Assembly: GCF_900117395.1 (NCBI RefSeq)
Contig: NZ_FPEG01000003.1
Location: forward strand, 496,001-560,000
Direction: 5' to 3'
Source of the DNA: Agrococcus sp. Marseille-P2731
GTDB taxonomy: Bacteria; Actinomycetota; Actinomycetes; Actinomycetales; Microbacteriaceae
DNA: 64,000 bases
Below the pieces are notes generated by a model. That model saw only the letters and a list, made by a program, of their open reading frames with translations. It was not told the origin of the DNA and searched no databases. Below, piece by piece: positions 46,764 through 55,204 of the stretch. Both the position numbers and the translations under genes were made by a program. The stretch's first letter is position 1, and every line of letters begins with the position of its first letter.

Positions 46764-47600
46764 TCACGTGTCGAGCCGCTCGAGCAGCAGCTCGACCCGG
46801 TCGAGCGAGCGCGAGGTGCGCTCGGGTGCGAAGCGGGCGATCGCGAGGACGAGGGCGTTCGAGATGGCCATCGGGACGGTGAGGGTGTGGAAGTCGTGGC
46901 TGGCACCGCGCGGCGCCGCCAGGGTGCGGTGCGGCTGCGGCGAGAGCGACACGAGCGTGTCCGTCAGCAGCACGGCGCGGGCGCCTGCGTCTGCGGCGAG
47001 CGCCAGCAGCGGGAGGAGCATGGCCGGCGCGCGGCGGAACGCGAGGGCGAGCAGCAGGTCGTCCGCGGCGAGCACGGCCGCGCGCTCGGCGATGTCACGG
47101 CGCGAGCCGGTGAGGATGACGACGTCGAGGCCGAAGCGCGTCAGCCGCCTGGCGATCTGCTCGACCAGCACGACCGCGTTGCCCTGCCCGTAGATGTGGA
47201 TGCGGCGCGCATCGAGCAGCTCGCGCGCCGTCGCGTCGAGATCGGCCTGCGTCACGTGCATGCTGATCGCGCGCAGCGACTCGATCTCCTCGGCGAGGAA
47301 GGCCGTGAGGTGGTCGGAGGCGGCGTCAGTGCGCTCGATGCGGTTGCGCACGCGCTGCGAGGGGCCGTCACCGCCGAGGTAGTCGGCCCGCAGCGCCTCG
47401 CGCAGCTGCGGGAAGCCCTCGAAGCCGAGCCGCTGGGCCAGCCGGGTCGCCGCCGACTCGTGGAGCCCGAGCGGCTGCGTCAGGTCGACAGCGCGCGCGA
47501 AGGCCGCCTCGTGCGGCCGCTCGCGCATCGCCGAGACGATGCGTCGGTCGGTCTCGGTGAGGCGGTCGCCGTGCAGCTGGGCGAGGCGGGTGATGAGCAC
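46764..47600 (-). CDS. MurR/RpiR family transcriptional regulator
   Basis: The 278-residue regulator has an N-terminal RpiR helix-turn-helix domain (about 1-77, LGLHESAATRLAQRLGFEGFPQLREAL) and a C-terminal SIS phosphosugar-binding domain (about 110-260, RIHIYGQGNAVVLVEQIARRL). SIS domains bind phosphorylated sugars, so the effector is probably a phosphorylated metabolite. It heads the importer operon on the same strand. The start is GTG, 7 nt after TAGCGT. Three 11-bp spaced GTTCAC-like repeats lie about 40-65 bp upstream of that -10. Confidence 0.88.
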   Translation of the reverse strand: MLITRLAQLHGDRLTETDRRIVSAMRERPHEAAFARAVDLTQPLGLHESAATRLAQRLGFEGFPQLREALRADYLGGDGPSQRVRNRIERTDAASDHLTAFLAEEIESLRAISMHVTQADLDATARELLDARRIHIYGQGNAVVLVEQIARRLTRFGLDVVILTGSRRDIAERAAVLAADDLLLALAFRRAPAMLLPLLALAADAGARAVLLTDTLVSLSPQPHRTLAAPRGASHDFHTLTVPMAISNALVLAIARFAPERTSRSLDRVELLLERLDT

Positions 47601-47607
47601 GTCTCGG

Positions 47608-47613
47608 ACGCTA
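47608..47613 (-). promoter_or_regulatory. -10 hexamer TAGCGT, leaderless promoter of the RpiR gene
   Basis: On the minus strand TAGCGT is followed by CCGAGAC and the GTG at 47600. Confidence 0.45.
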
Positions 47614-47650
47614 GGCGGAAACGGATTTGCAGTGAGCGCAAGCCGTGCAT

Positions 47651-47678
47651 GTTCACTGGCCGTTCACGACGCGTTCGC
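47651..47678. promoter_or_regulatory. PHO-box-like operator: three direct repeats with 11-bp period
   Basis: GTTCAC (47651), GTTCAC (47662) and GTTCGC (47673) are spaced exactly 11 bp apart, as in PhoP/PhoB boxes of Actinobacteria (GTTCAC-N5 units). They lie just upstream of the RpiR promoter, though with reversed orientation relative to that gene. Binding by a PhoP-type regulator is inferred. Confidence 0.45.
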
Positions 47679-47716
47679 CGCTCGGCCTCGCCGGGCACCG
47701 ACGCCGCGCTGCTGCA

Positions 47717-48085
47717 CTACCCGGCGGGCTGCATCCGCACGAGGGGCAGCCACGCCGAGACGTCGGCGCGCACCCCCGAGGCGTGCACGGCTCCGCGACC
47801 CATCGCATCCGCCCACCCCTCGCGCCCGCTCGCGAGCGCGAGCCAGGTCGCGACGTCGGTCTCGATCACGTTCGGCGGTGTGCCGCGGGTGTGGCCGGGG
47901 CCCTCGACCGCCTGCACGGCGCCGAAGGGCGGCACCCGCACCTCGACGCTCTTGCCGGGCGCGCGCTCCGCGAGGCACTGCAGCGTGTAGCGCACCGCGA
48001 GGGCCGTCTCCGGCCGCGAGGCACCGGGCGCCAGGGCGGCGCGCACCGCATCCATGCCGTCGAGGTCGGGGATGCGCTTGGCCAC
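47717..48085 (-). CDS. Sterol carrier (SCP-2-like) family protein
   Basis: The 122-residue actinobacterial protein matches the bacterial SCP family (ALAVRYTLQCLAERAPGKSVEVRVPPFGAVQAVEGPGHTRGTPPNVIETDVATWLALASG). Its ligand and role are unknown. It is divergent from purD, an arrangement I recall from other Microbacteriaceae. GTG at 48085 is the start because TAGCCT precedes it by 6 nt. Confidence 0.82.
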   Translation of the reverse strand: MAKRIPDLDGMDAVRAALAPGASRPETALAVRYTLQCLAERAPGKSVEVRVPPFGAVQAVEGPGHTRGTPPNVIETDVATWLALASGREGWADAMGRGAVHASGVRADVSAWLPLVRMQPAG

Positions 48086-48091
48086 CGTCCG

Positions 48092-48097
48092 AGGCTA
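48092..48097 (-). promoter_or_regulatory. -10 hexamer TAGCCT, leaderless promoter of the SCP gene
   Basis: On the minus strand TAGCCT is followed by CGGACG and the GTG at 48085. Confidence 0.5.
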
Positions 48098-48158
48098 GCC
48101 CGGCCGCTTCTCAGGCGATGCATCCGCCGCGCTGGCCACGGCGAGGCCGCATCGTTCG

Positions 48159-48164
48159 TAGGAT
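48159..48164 (+). promoter_or_regulatory. -10 hexamer TAGGAT, leaderless promoter of purD-purC
   Basis: TAGGAT is followed by GGGCTG and the GTG at 48171. Confidence 0.5.
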
Positions 48165-48170
48165 GGGCTG

Positions 48171-49426
<1,256 letters not shown>

Positions 49427-49430
<4 letters not shown>

Positions 49431-50305
49431 CCGACGCAGGCGCTGCGCTCGCAGGATGGAGCCTCGCCTACAGCGGCAAGGTGCGCGACCTCTACGTCGC
49501 GGAGGGCGAGACCCTCGAGACGGCGGCCGAGATGCTGATGGTCGCCTCCGACCGGGTCTCGGCGTTCGACCAGGTGCTCTGGCCGGCGATCCCGGGCAAG
49601 GGCGAGCTGCTCACGAGGCTCACGCTGTGGTGGACGGAGCGCCTCGGCCTGCCGACGCAGCTCGCGCCGCACGCGGTCGAGCGGACGCCGACCGCGGTGC
49701 GCGACCGCGCGATGCTCGTGCGCACGCTCGACATGCTTCCGATCGAGTGCGTCGTGCGGGGCCGCGTGACGGGCTCCGGGCTGAAGGAGTACCAGCAGGT
49801 CGGCGCGATCTCCGGTGTGGCGCTGCCCGCTGGCCTCGTCGACGGCGCCGAGCTGCCCGAACCGATCTACACCCCCGCGTGGAAGGCGCCGCAGGGGCAG
49901 CACGACGAGAACGTCTCCTTCGAGCGCACCGTCGAGCTCGTCGGGCGCGAGGACGCAGCGGCGATCCGCGACCTGAGCCTGTCGGTCTTCGGGCGCGCGG
50001 CGGCGATCGCCGCCGAGGCTGGCATCGTGCTCGCCGACACGAAGTTCGAGTTCGGGCGAGACCGGGCCACGGGCGAGCTGCTGCTGGCGGATGAGGTGCT
50101 CACCTCGGACTCGTCCCGGTACTGGGACGCCGAGGCGCTCGCGCAGGGCCGCGTGGAGTCGTTCGACAAGCAGATCGTGCGCGACTGGCTGGCGGCCAGC
50201 TGGGACGGCACGGGGGATGCGCCGGAGCTGCCGGCGGAGATCGTGGAGCGGACGGCGGCGCGGTATCGCGAGCTGATCGGGCGGCTGACGGGCGCCGCCG
50301 CGTAG
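49427..50305 (+). CDS. purC: Phosphoribosylaminoimidazole-succinocarboxamide synthase (SAICAR synthetase)
   Basis: The 292-residue PurC joins aspartate to CAIR in purine synthesis. It has YSGKVRDLY (nucleotide-binding loop), VASDRVSAFDQVLWPAIPGKGELLT, PIECVVRGRVTGSGLKEYQ, DTKFEFG and DEVLTSDSSRYWD. The ATG overlaps the purD stop. The gene is closely followed by a REP-like inverted repeat that probably ends the purDC transcript. Confidence 0.96.
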
Positions 50306-50400
50306 CCTTCGACACGGTGTGCGCCTGCGGCGCGCACCGGCTCAGGCACCATCCGGTCCCCTGAGCCGCTCCGCGCCGGAGGCGCTGAGCGAGTCGAAGG
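50306..50400. repeat. REP-like inverted repeat with CCTTCGAC/GTCGAAGG ends
   Basis: CCTTCGAC (50306-50313) is inverted at 50393-50400, and GGCTCAGG with CCTGAGCC forms a second nested stem inside (about 50339-50367). Elements of this type, with TTCGAC ends and a CCTGAGC core, are, from general knowledge, widely dispersed in Actinobacteria. It lies between the convergent purC and metallopeptidase genes and may act as a bidirectional terminator. Confidence 0.75.
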
Positions 50401-50401
50401 G

Positions 50402-51304
50402 TCAGACCTCCGGCGCGTTCCAGGTGTCGCAGGCGCCGACGCCGCCGTTGTAGCCGTTCGTGAGCCACGTCATCCGCTGCTCGCTGGAGCCGTGCGTCCA
50501 GCTCTCGGGGTTGACCCCGCCGCCGCCCATCTCCTGCAGCCGGTCGTCGCCGATGGTCTGCGCGGCGTCCATCGCCTGCGCGATCTCCTCCGGCGTCGGC
50601 TCGACCAGGATCGGCGCGCCGCCGTCGTCGTCGCGGGTCTGCGAGGCCGCCGCGATCCACGCGCCGGCGTAGCAGTCGGCCTGCAGCTCGCTGCGCACAC
50701 CCGACGACTGCGGCCCGCTGTCGCCCTGCTGCACGCGGCCCAGCTGCCCCGTCACCTGCTGGATGTGGTGGCCCCACTCGTGCGCGAGCACGTAGAGCTC
50801 TGCGAGCGAGCCTCCCTCGGCGCCGAACTGGTCGCGCATCTGCTGGAAGAAGGTGGTGTCGATGTAGATGCGCTGGTCGGGCGGGCAGTAGAAGGGGCCG
50901 ACGGCGCTCGTCGCGCCACCGCATCCGGTCTGCACCTGACGGTCGAACAGCTGCACCGAGGGGTCGGCGTACTCGATGCCGTTCGCCTCCATCGTGGTGG
51001 TCCAGAAGCGCGACATGGAGTCGGCGCCGCCTTCCATGCGGCACGTGACGTTGGCCGGGTCGTTGGCATCCTCACCCGTGCAGCCGGTGACCTCCTCGGT
51101 GCCCTGCTGCTGCGACTGCGGGCTGATGGGGTCGCTCGGGGCGAGCCCCGTGAGGTCGACGCCGAACACCATCGAGATGATCACGAGGATCACGGTGACG
51201 ATGCCGCCGCCGCCGACGGCGATCGCCCCGCCGCCCGGGCCGCGGCCGCCGCCGCCGCGGCTCACCGTCGTGGTGTCGAAGTTCGCGTCGCCCCTGAAGG
51301 TCAT
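50402..51304 (-). CDS. Neutral zinc metallopeptidase, YpfJ family
   Basis: The 300-residue membrane-anchored protein has a Gly-rich cytoplasmic start, one transmembrane segment (about 30-50, AVGGGGIVTVILVIISMVFGV) and an outward catalytic domain. That domain contains the zinc motif LAHEWGHHIQQ (HExxH) and ELQADCYAGAWI supplying the third ligand. Four cysteines in the exported part may form disulfides. The substrate is unknown. The promoter TATTGT is 6 nt upstream of the ATG. The gene sits between the purDC and purSQ units on the opposite strand. Confidence 0.88.
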   Translation of the reverse strand: MTFRGDANFDTTTVSRGGGGRGPGGGAIAVGGGGIVTVILVIISMVFGVDLTGLAPSDPISPQSQQQGTEEVTGCTGEDANDPANVTCRMEGGADSMSRFWTTTMEANGIEYADPSVQLFDRQVQTGCGGATSAVGPFYCPPDQRIYIDTTFFQQMRDQFGAEGGSLAELYVLAHEWGHHIQQVTGQLGRVQQGDSGPQSSGVRSELQADCYAGAWIAAASQTRDDDGGAPILVEPTPEEIAQAMDAAQTIGDDRLQEMGGGGVNPESWTHGSSEQRMTWLTNGYNGGVGACDTWNAPEV

Positions 51305-51310
51305 GGGTGA

Positions 51311-51316
51311 ACAATA
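51311..51316 (-). promoter_or_regulatory. -10 hexamer TATTGT, leaderless promoter of the metallopeptidase gene
   Basis: On the minus strand TATTGT is followed by TCACCC and the ATG at 51304. Confidence 0.5.
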
Positions 51317-51392
51317 GCCCGCTCGCCTCCGCGCGGTGCCGCCGCCCTCCCGCGCGGCCGGGCCCGGGCATCCGCTCGTCTGCTGTCCTCCG

Positions 51393-51398
51393 TAGACT
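51393..51398 (+). promoter_or_regulatory. -10 hexamer TAGACT upstream of purSQ
   Basis: TAGACT lies 42 nt before the purS ATG; the leader contains CAGGGAGCG as ribosome-binding site. Confidence 0.45.
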
Positions 51399-51440
51399 GG
51401 TGGTGCACCCCCGCCACCCCCAACCTCCAGGGAGCGACCC

Positions 51441-51701
51441 ATGGCCCTCATCGTCGTCGACGTCATGCCCAAGGCCGAGATCCTCGACCCGCAGGGCAAG
51501 GCCGTGACCCGCGCCCTCGCCCGCCTCGGCCACGAGGCCGTCGGCGACGTGCGCGTCGGCAAGCGGTTCGAGCTGCGCATCGAGGGCGAGGTGACGGATG
51601 CGCTGCTCGAGCAGGTGCAGCAGGTCGCCTCCGAGGTGCTCGCGAACACCGTCATCGAGGACGTCGTGGGCGTGAGCGTCGTCGAGGAGGCCGCCAAGTG
51701 A
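51441..51701 (+). CDS. purS: FGAM synthetase subunit PurS
   Basis: The 86-residue structural subunit of the three-part formylglycinamidine ribonucleotide synthetase (PurS-PurQ-PurL, step 4 of purine synthesis) has [41 protein letters not shown], typical of the family. It is thought to form the bridge between PurQ and PurL. purQ overlaps its stop by 4 nt (GTGA). Confidence 0.94.
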   Translation: MALIVVDVMPKAEILDPQGKAVTRALARLGHEAVGDVRVGKRFELRIEGEVTDALLEQVQQVASEVLANTVIEDVVGVSVVEEAAK

Positions 51702-52387
51702 AGGTCGGCGTCATCACCTTCCCCGGCACGCTCGACGACCGGGATGCGCAGCGGGCCGTGCGGCTCGCTGGCCACGAGCCGGTGGCGCTGTGGCACGGCG
51801 AGCACGACCTGCACGGCGTCGACGCGCTCGTGCTGCCGGGCGGCTTCTCCTACGGCGACTACCTGCGCTGCGGCGCGATCGCGGCGCTCTCGCCGATCAT
51901 GACCGAGGTCGTGGATGCGGCGAGCAGGGGGATGCCGGTGCTCGGCATCTGCAACGGCTTCCAGATGCTCGCCGAGGCGCACCTGCTGCCCGGTGGCCTC
52001 GTGCGGAACGCGACCGGGGTCTTCGTGCGCCGCGACCAGCGCCTGCGCGTCGAGCGCACCTCGACAGCGTGGACGAACCGCTTCGAGGACGGGCAGGAGA
52101 TCGTCATCCCGCTGAAGAACGGCGAGGGCCGCTTCGTGGCGACGCCCGAGGAGGTCCGGCGCATCGAGGGCGAGGGGCTCGTGACCTTCCGCTACCTCGG
52201 CGACGACCCCAACGGGTCGATCGACGCGATCGCCGGGCTCTCGAACGCGAAGGGCAACGTGGTGGGCCTCATGCCGCACCCCGAGCACGCGGTCGAGCTG
52301 GGCTTCGGTCCCACGACGACGCGCATGAAGGCCGGGCTCGACGGGCTCGAGATCTTCAAGTCGGCGCTGGAGTCCGTCGCGGCATGA
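51698..52387 (+). CDS. purQ: FGAM synthetase glutaminase subunit PurQ
   Basis: The 229-residue class I glutamine amidotransferase supplies ammonia to PurL. The nucleophile Cys is in [13 protein letters not shown], the catalytic His/Glu pair in MPHPEHAVE, and [17 protein letters not shown] is characteristic of PurQ. It starts with GTG inside the purS stop codon. The DUF3817 gene overlaps its end in the same way (ATGA). Confidence 0.95.
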   Translation: MKVGVITFPGTLDDRDAQRAVRLAGHEPVALWHGEHDLHGVDALVLPGGFSYGDYLRCGAIAALSPIMTEVVDAASRGMPVLGICNGFQMLAEAHLLPGGLVRNATGVFVRRDQRLRVERTSTAWTNRFEDGQEIVIPLKNGEGRFVATPEEVRRIEGEGLVTFRYLGDDPNGSIDAIAGLSNAKGNVVGLMPHPEHAVELGFGPTTTRMKAGLDGLEIFKSALESVAA

Positions 52388-52878
52388 CGAGCGCCGCGAC
52401 GACGAGCCGCACAGGCCTCACCCCGAAGCGCCTCTACCGCCTGCTCGCGATCGCCGAGGCGATCACCTGGACGCTGCTGATCGTCGCGATGGTCGCGAAG
52501 TACGCCTTCGACCTCGATGCGCTCGTCCCCGTCGCCGGGCCGATCCACGGCTTCGTGTTCCTCTCCTACGCCGCGATGCAGCTCGTGGTCGGCCAGAACC
52601 AGCGCTGGCGCGTCGGCACGGTGCTCGTCGGCATCCTGACCGCCGTCATCCCCTACGCCACCATCCCCTGGGAGCGCGGCCTCGCCCGGCGCGGGCTGCT
52701 CGAGGGCGGCTGGCGCACCCAGGCGAGCGACGACCCGCGCGACGCGCGCTGGATCGACCGGGCGTTCCGGTGGGGCATCACCCACGCGGTGCTCGCCGCG
52801 GTCGTCGTCCTCGCGCTCGTCGCGATCGCCTTCGTCGTGCTGCTGAACGCGGGTCCGCCCTCCGAGTGGTTCGACTGA
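52384..52878 (+). CDS. DUF3817 domain-containing membrane protein
   Basis: The 164-residue protein has about four hydrophobic segments and matches DUF3817: [43 protein letters not shown], and a late [19 protein letters not shown]. The function is unknown. Translational coupling to purQ and the following strong terminator show it is the last gene of the purSQ operon. Confidence 0.85.
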   Translation: MTSAATTSRTGLTPKRLYRLLAIAEAITWTLLIVAMVAKYAFDLDALVPVAGPIHGFVFLSYAAMQLVVGQNQRWRVGTVLVGILTAVIPYATIPWERGLARRGLLEGGWRTQASDDPRDARWIDRAFRWGITHAVLAAVVVLALVAIAFVVLLNAGPPSEWFD

Positions 52879-52901
52879 GCAGCGACGACGTCGTGACGCA
52901 G

Positions 52902-52934
52902 TGACGGGGAGGGGCGATGCGCCCCTCCCCGTCA
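52902..52934. terminator. Strong bidirectional terminator, 15-bp stem
   Basis: TGACGGGGAGGGGCG (52902-52916) pairs perfectly with 52920-52934 around the loop ATG, between the convergent purSQ operon and Ig-like surface protein genes. Confidence 0.9.
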
Positions 52935-52955
52935 TCGCTGCAGCCCCTCAGCCGG

Positions 52956-54998
52956 TCAGCGGAGCAGCCAGCCGAGCAGCCAGTGGAAGACGGCCACGAC
53001 GGCCTTGACGACGCTGCTGCCGGCGTTGCCGTGGTGGTGCTGGTCGACGTCCACCGTCACCGTCGCGGTGTCGCTGACGTCGCCCGAGCCGATCACGTAC
53101 TGGATCGACGTCTCGCCCTTCTGGCGCGAGTGGGCGTCGAAGTGGATGCGGCCGTCGACGACGGTCCAGGTGCCGGCGCGGGTCGTCAGCCGCTCGACGA
53201 GCTCGCCGCCCTCGCCGACGATGCGCAGCGTGCTCGCGTCGAGCTCGCCGCCCTCGACGCGGTCGTTCGCGAGCACGTCGATCGTCACCTGGCCCTTGCG
53301 CGGGATCTCGACCGCGTCGTCCTGCGCGTCGACCGAGACCTCGACGGCGCGCGTCACGTTCACCGCGACGACCGCTGCGCCGTTGAAGCCGACGTTGTTC
53401 TCGAACCGGTAGTAGACCGAGGCCATGCCCTCGAAGCCCGGCGCGGGGGTGAACTCCACCTGCTGGTCGACGACGCGCCACGTGCCCTCGGCGGTCGTGC
53501 GCTCGGCCACCGGCTGCCCGTTGTGGTCCGAGATCGCGAGCGTCGACGGCACGATGACCGAGTTGCCCTCGGTGCTGTCGTTCGCGAGCACATCGATGCG
53601 CACGCTCGGCGACTGGCTGCTGAACTCGTGGTCGATGAGCTCGCCGCGCGAGAGGACGCGCGGCGTCTGCACGCGGATCGAGGCGGTCGAGGTCGCCGCG
53701 GCGCCCGCGGTCGTCGCCACCGAGTACGTCACCAGATCGGTGCCGTACGCGCCCTCCTCCGGCGCGAAGGCCAGCTGGCCGTCGACGACGGTCCACGTGC
53801 CGCGCTCGGACGCGAGCTCCGTGACGAGCGCGCCGGAGGCATCCACGAGTCGCAGCGATGCCGCGTCGAGCTCGGTGCCGGATGCGGCCACGTCGTTCGC
53901 GAGGACGTCGACCGTCGTGTCGGTGAAGTAGGGCGTCTCTGCCGTGTCGGCCGTCAGCGTCGGTGCGACGGCGGGCGCCTCGACCGTGACCGTGATGGTC
54001 GCGGTGTCGCTGGCGTACCGGGAGTTGATGGAGAGGTAGTCGACCGTCGCGGTGCCGGTGAAGCCGGCTGCGGGCGTGAAGACGGCGCGGCCCTCCGCAT
54101 CGCGCGTCCAGACGCCGACGCCGGGCTGCTCGACGGTCGCGACGCGGATGCCGGGCGTCACGGTGAAGCCCCAGGTGGAGAAGCTGGTGCCCGCGGGGGT
54201 GGCGTCGTTCGCGAGCACGTCGATCGTCACCGCGGAGCCGGGCTCGGTGGTCGCCGCGTCGTCGACCGCGTCGGGCGTGGGCGAGACGACGAGGTTGAGC
54301 GCGGTGGCACGGGTCGACTGCCGCACCGAGTCCTGCACGACGTAGCGGATCGGGCCGTTGCCCCAGGAGCCGGCTGTCGGCTGGAAGGAGATCTGCCCGT
54401 CGACGACCGCGAAGGCGCCCATCTCGTTGACGACCTCGGTCTGCGGCGTGCCCGCGGCGTCGAGGATGCGCAGCGTCCCGGGCTGCAGCGGGAACCGCTC
54501 GCCGGTGGTGCGGGAGGAGCCGGAGAGGTCGTTGGCGAGCACGTCGACCGTGATGGGCTGGTCGAGATCGACCGTGGCGAAGTCCTGGAACGCGAGCGGT
54601 GCGTTGATGGTGCTGACCTGCACGCGCAGCGTCGCGGTCGCGGTGTCGCCGTCGGGGTCGGTGATGCGGTAGCTGATCGTGCGGGGGCCGGCGCGGCCGT
54701 CCGGCGGCGTGTGCGTGACGGTGGCGCCGTCGGTCGACCACGAGCCGTAGAGGTTGTCGAACGCGCTCGTCGCGCGACCGTTGGCGTCGAGCAGCTCGAC
54801 GACCGTGCCGGCGGGAGCGGTGTCGTTGGCGAGCACGTCGACCGTGATCGAGTGGTTGGCGTCGACGGTCGCCGTGTCGTCGACGGCGGCCGTCGACTCG
54901 GCGGCGCTCGCCGGCAGTGCCGTGGCGACGGACAGCGTCGCGGCGAGCGCGACTGCGGTGATGCCCGCCGGGATGGCGCGGGCAGGTCGGAAGGTCAT
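52956..54998 (-). CDS. Secreted protein with six VDVLAND-type Ig-like/cadherin-like repeats
   Basis: The 680-residue protein has a signal peptide (ITAVALAATLSVATALPASAAE, cut near residue 30). Six repeats of about 95-105 residues follow, each opening with T(V/I)DVLAND and containing LRIxDxxGxxV and GTWxVVDGxxxFxPxxG, the pattern of tandem-95/VCBS-like adhesin repeats. There is no LPXTG. The C-terminus is a His-rich bridge and a hydrophobic end with one basic residue (VVKAVVAVFHWLLGWLLR). GGAGA precedes the ATG by 4 nt and sets the start. It is divergent from purL. Confidence 0.8.
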   Translation of the reverse strand: MTFRPARAIPAGITAVALAATLSVATALPASAAESTAAVDDTATVDANHSITVDVLANDTAPAGTVVELLDANGRATSAFDNLYGSWSTDGATVTHTPPDGRAGPRTISYRITDPDGDTATATLRVQVSTINAPLAFQDFATVDLDQPITVDVLANDLSGSSRTTGERFPLQPGTLRILDAAGTPQTEVVNEMGAFAVVDGQISFQPTAGSWGNGPIRYVVQDSVRQSTRATALNLVVSPTPDAVDDAATTEPGSAVTIDVLANDATPAGTSFSTWGFTVTPGIRVATVEQPGVGVWTRDAEGRAVFTPAAGFTGTATVDYLSINSRYASDTATITVTVEAPAVAPTLTADTAETPYFTDTTVDVLANDVAASGTELDAASLRLVDASGALVTELASERGTWTVVDGQLAFAPEEGAYGTDLVTYSVATTAGAAATSTASIRVQTPRVLSRGELIDHEFSSQSPSVRIDVLANDSTEGNSVIVPSTLAISDHNGQPVAERTTAEGTWRVVDQQVEFTPAPGFEGMASVYYRFENNVGFNGAAVVAVNVTRAVEVSVDAQDDAVEIPRKGQVTIDVLANDRVEGGELDASTLRIVGEGGELVERLTTRAGTWTVVDGRIHFDAHSRQKGETSIQYVIGSGDVSDTATVTVDVDQHHHGNAGSSVVKAVVAVFHWLLGWLLR

Positions 54999-55071
54999 GG
55001 TCTCTCCTGAGGTGGTGCTCGGGGACGTCGCGGGCGCAGAGCCGCGCCCTCTGCCACCGAACCGCGCACCG

Positions 55072-55088
55072 GTGAACGGGGCGTGAAC
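55072..55088 (-). promoter_or_regulatory. PHO-box-like direct repeat upstream of the Ig-like surface protein
   Basis: On the minus strand GTTCAC-GCCCC-GTTCAC has the same 11-bp period and nearly the same hexamer as the site at 47651. It lies about 75 bp before the ATG at 54998, with the repeats oriented in the direction of transcription. Regulation by phosphate is inferred. Confidence 0.4.
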
Positions 55089-55166
55089 CCGACGTGTCGG
55101 TCGCCTGCCCGTGTGCTGGCGGTCCGAGGCGCCCTGCCCGGGTGACCGGCGCATCCGCCGCCTCGG

Positions 55167-55172
55167 TAGGAT
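55167..55172 (+). promoter_or_regulatory. -10 hexamer TAGGAT upstream of purL
   Basis: TAGGAT lies 32 nt before the purL GTG; GAGGAG just before the start is the ribosome-binding site. Confidence 0.45.
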
Positions 55173-55204
55173 CGAGGGCATCGAGCAGAGCTCTGAGGAG
55201 AGTC

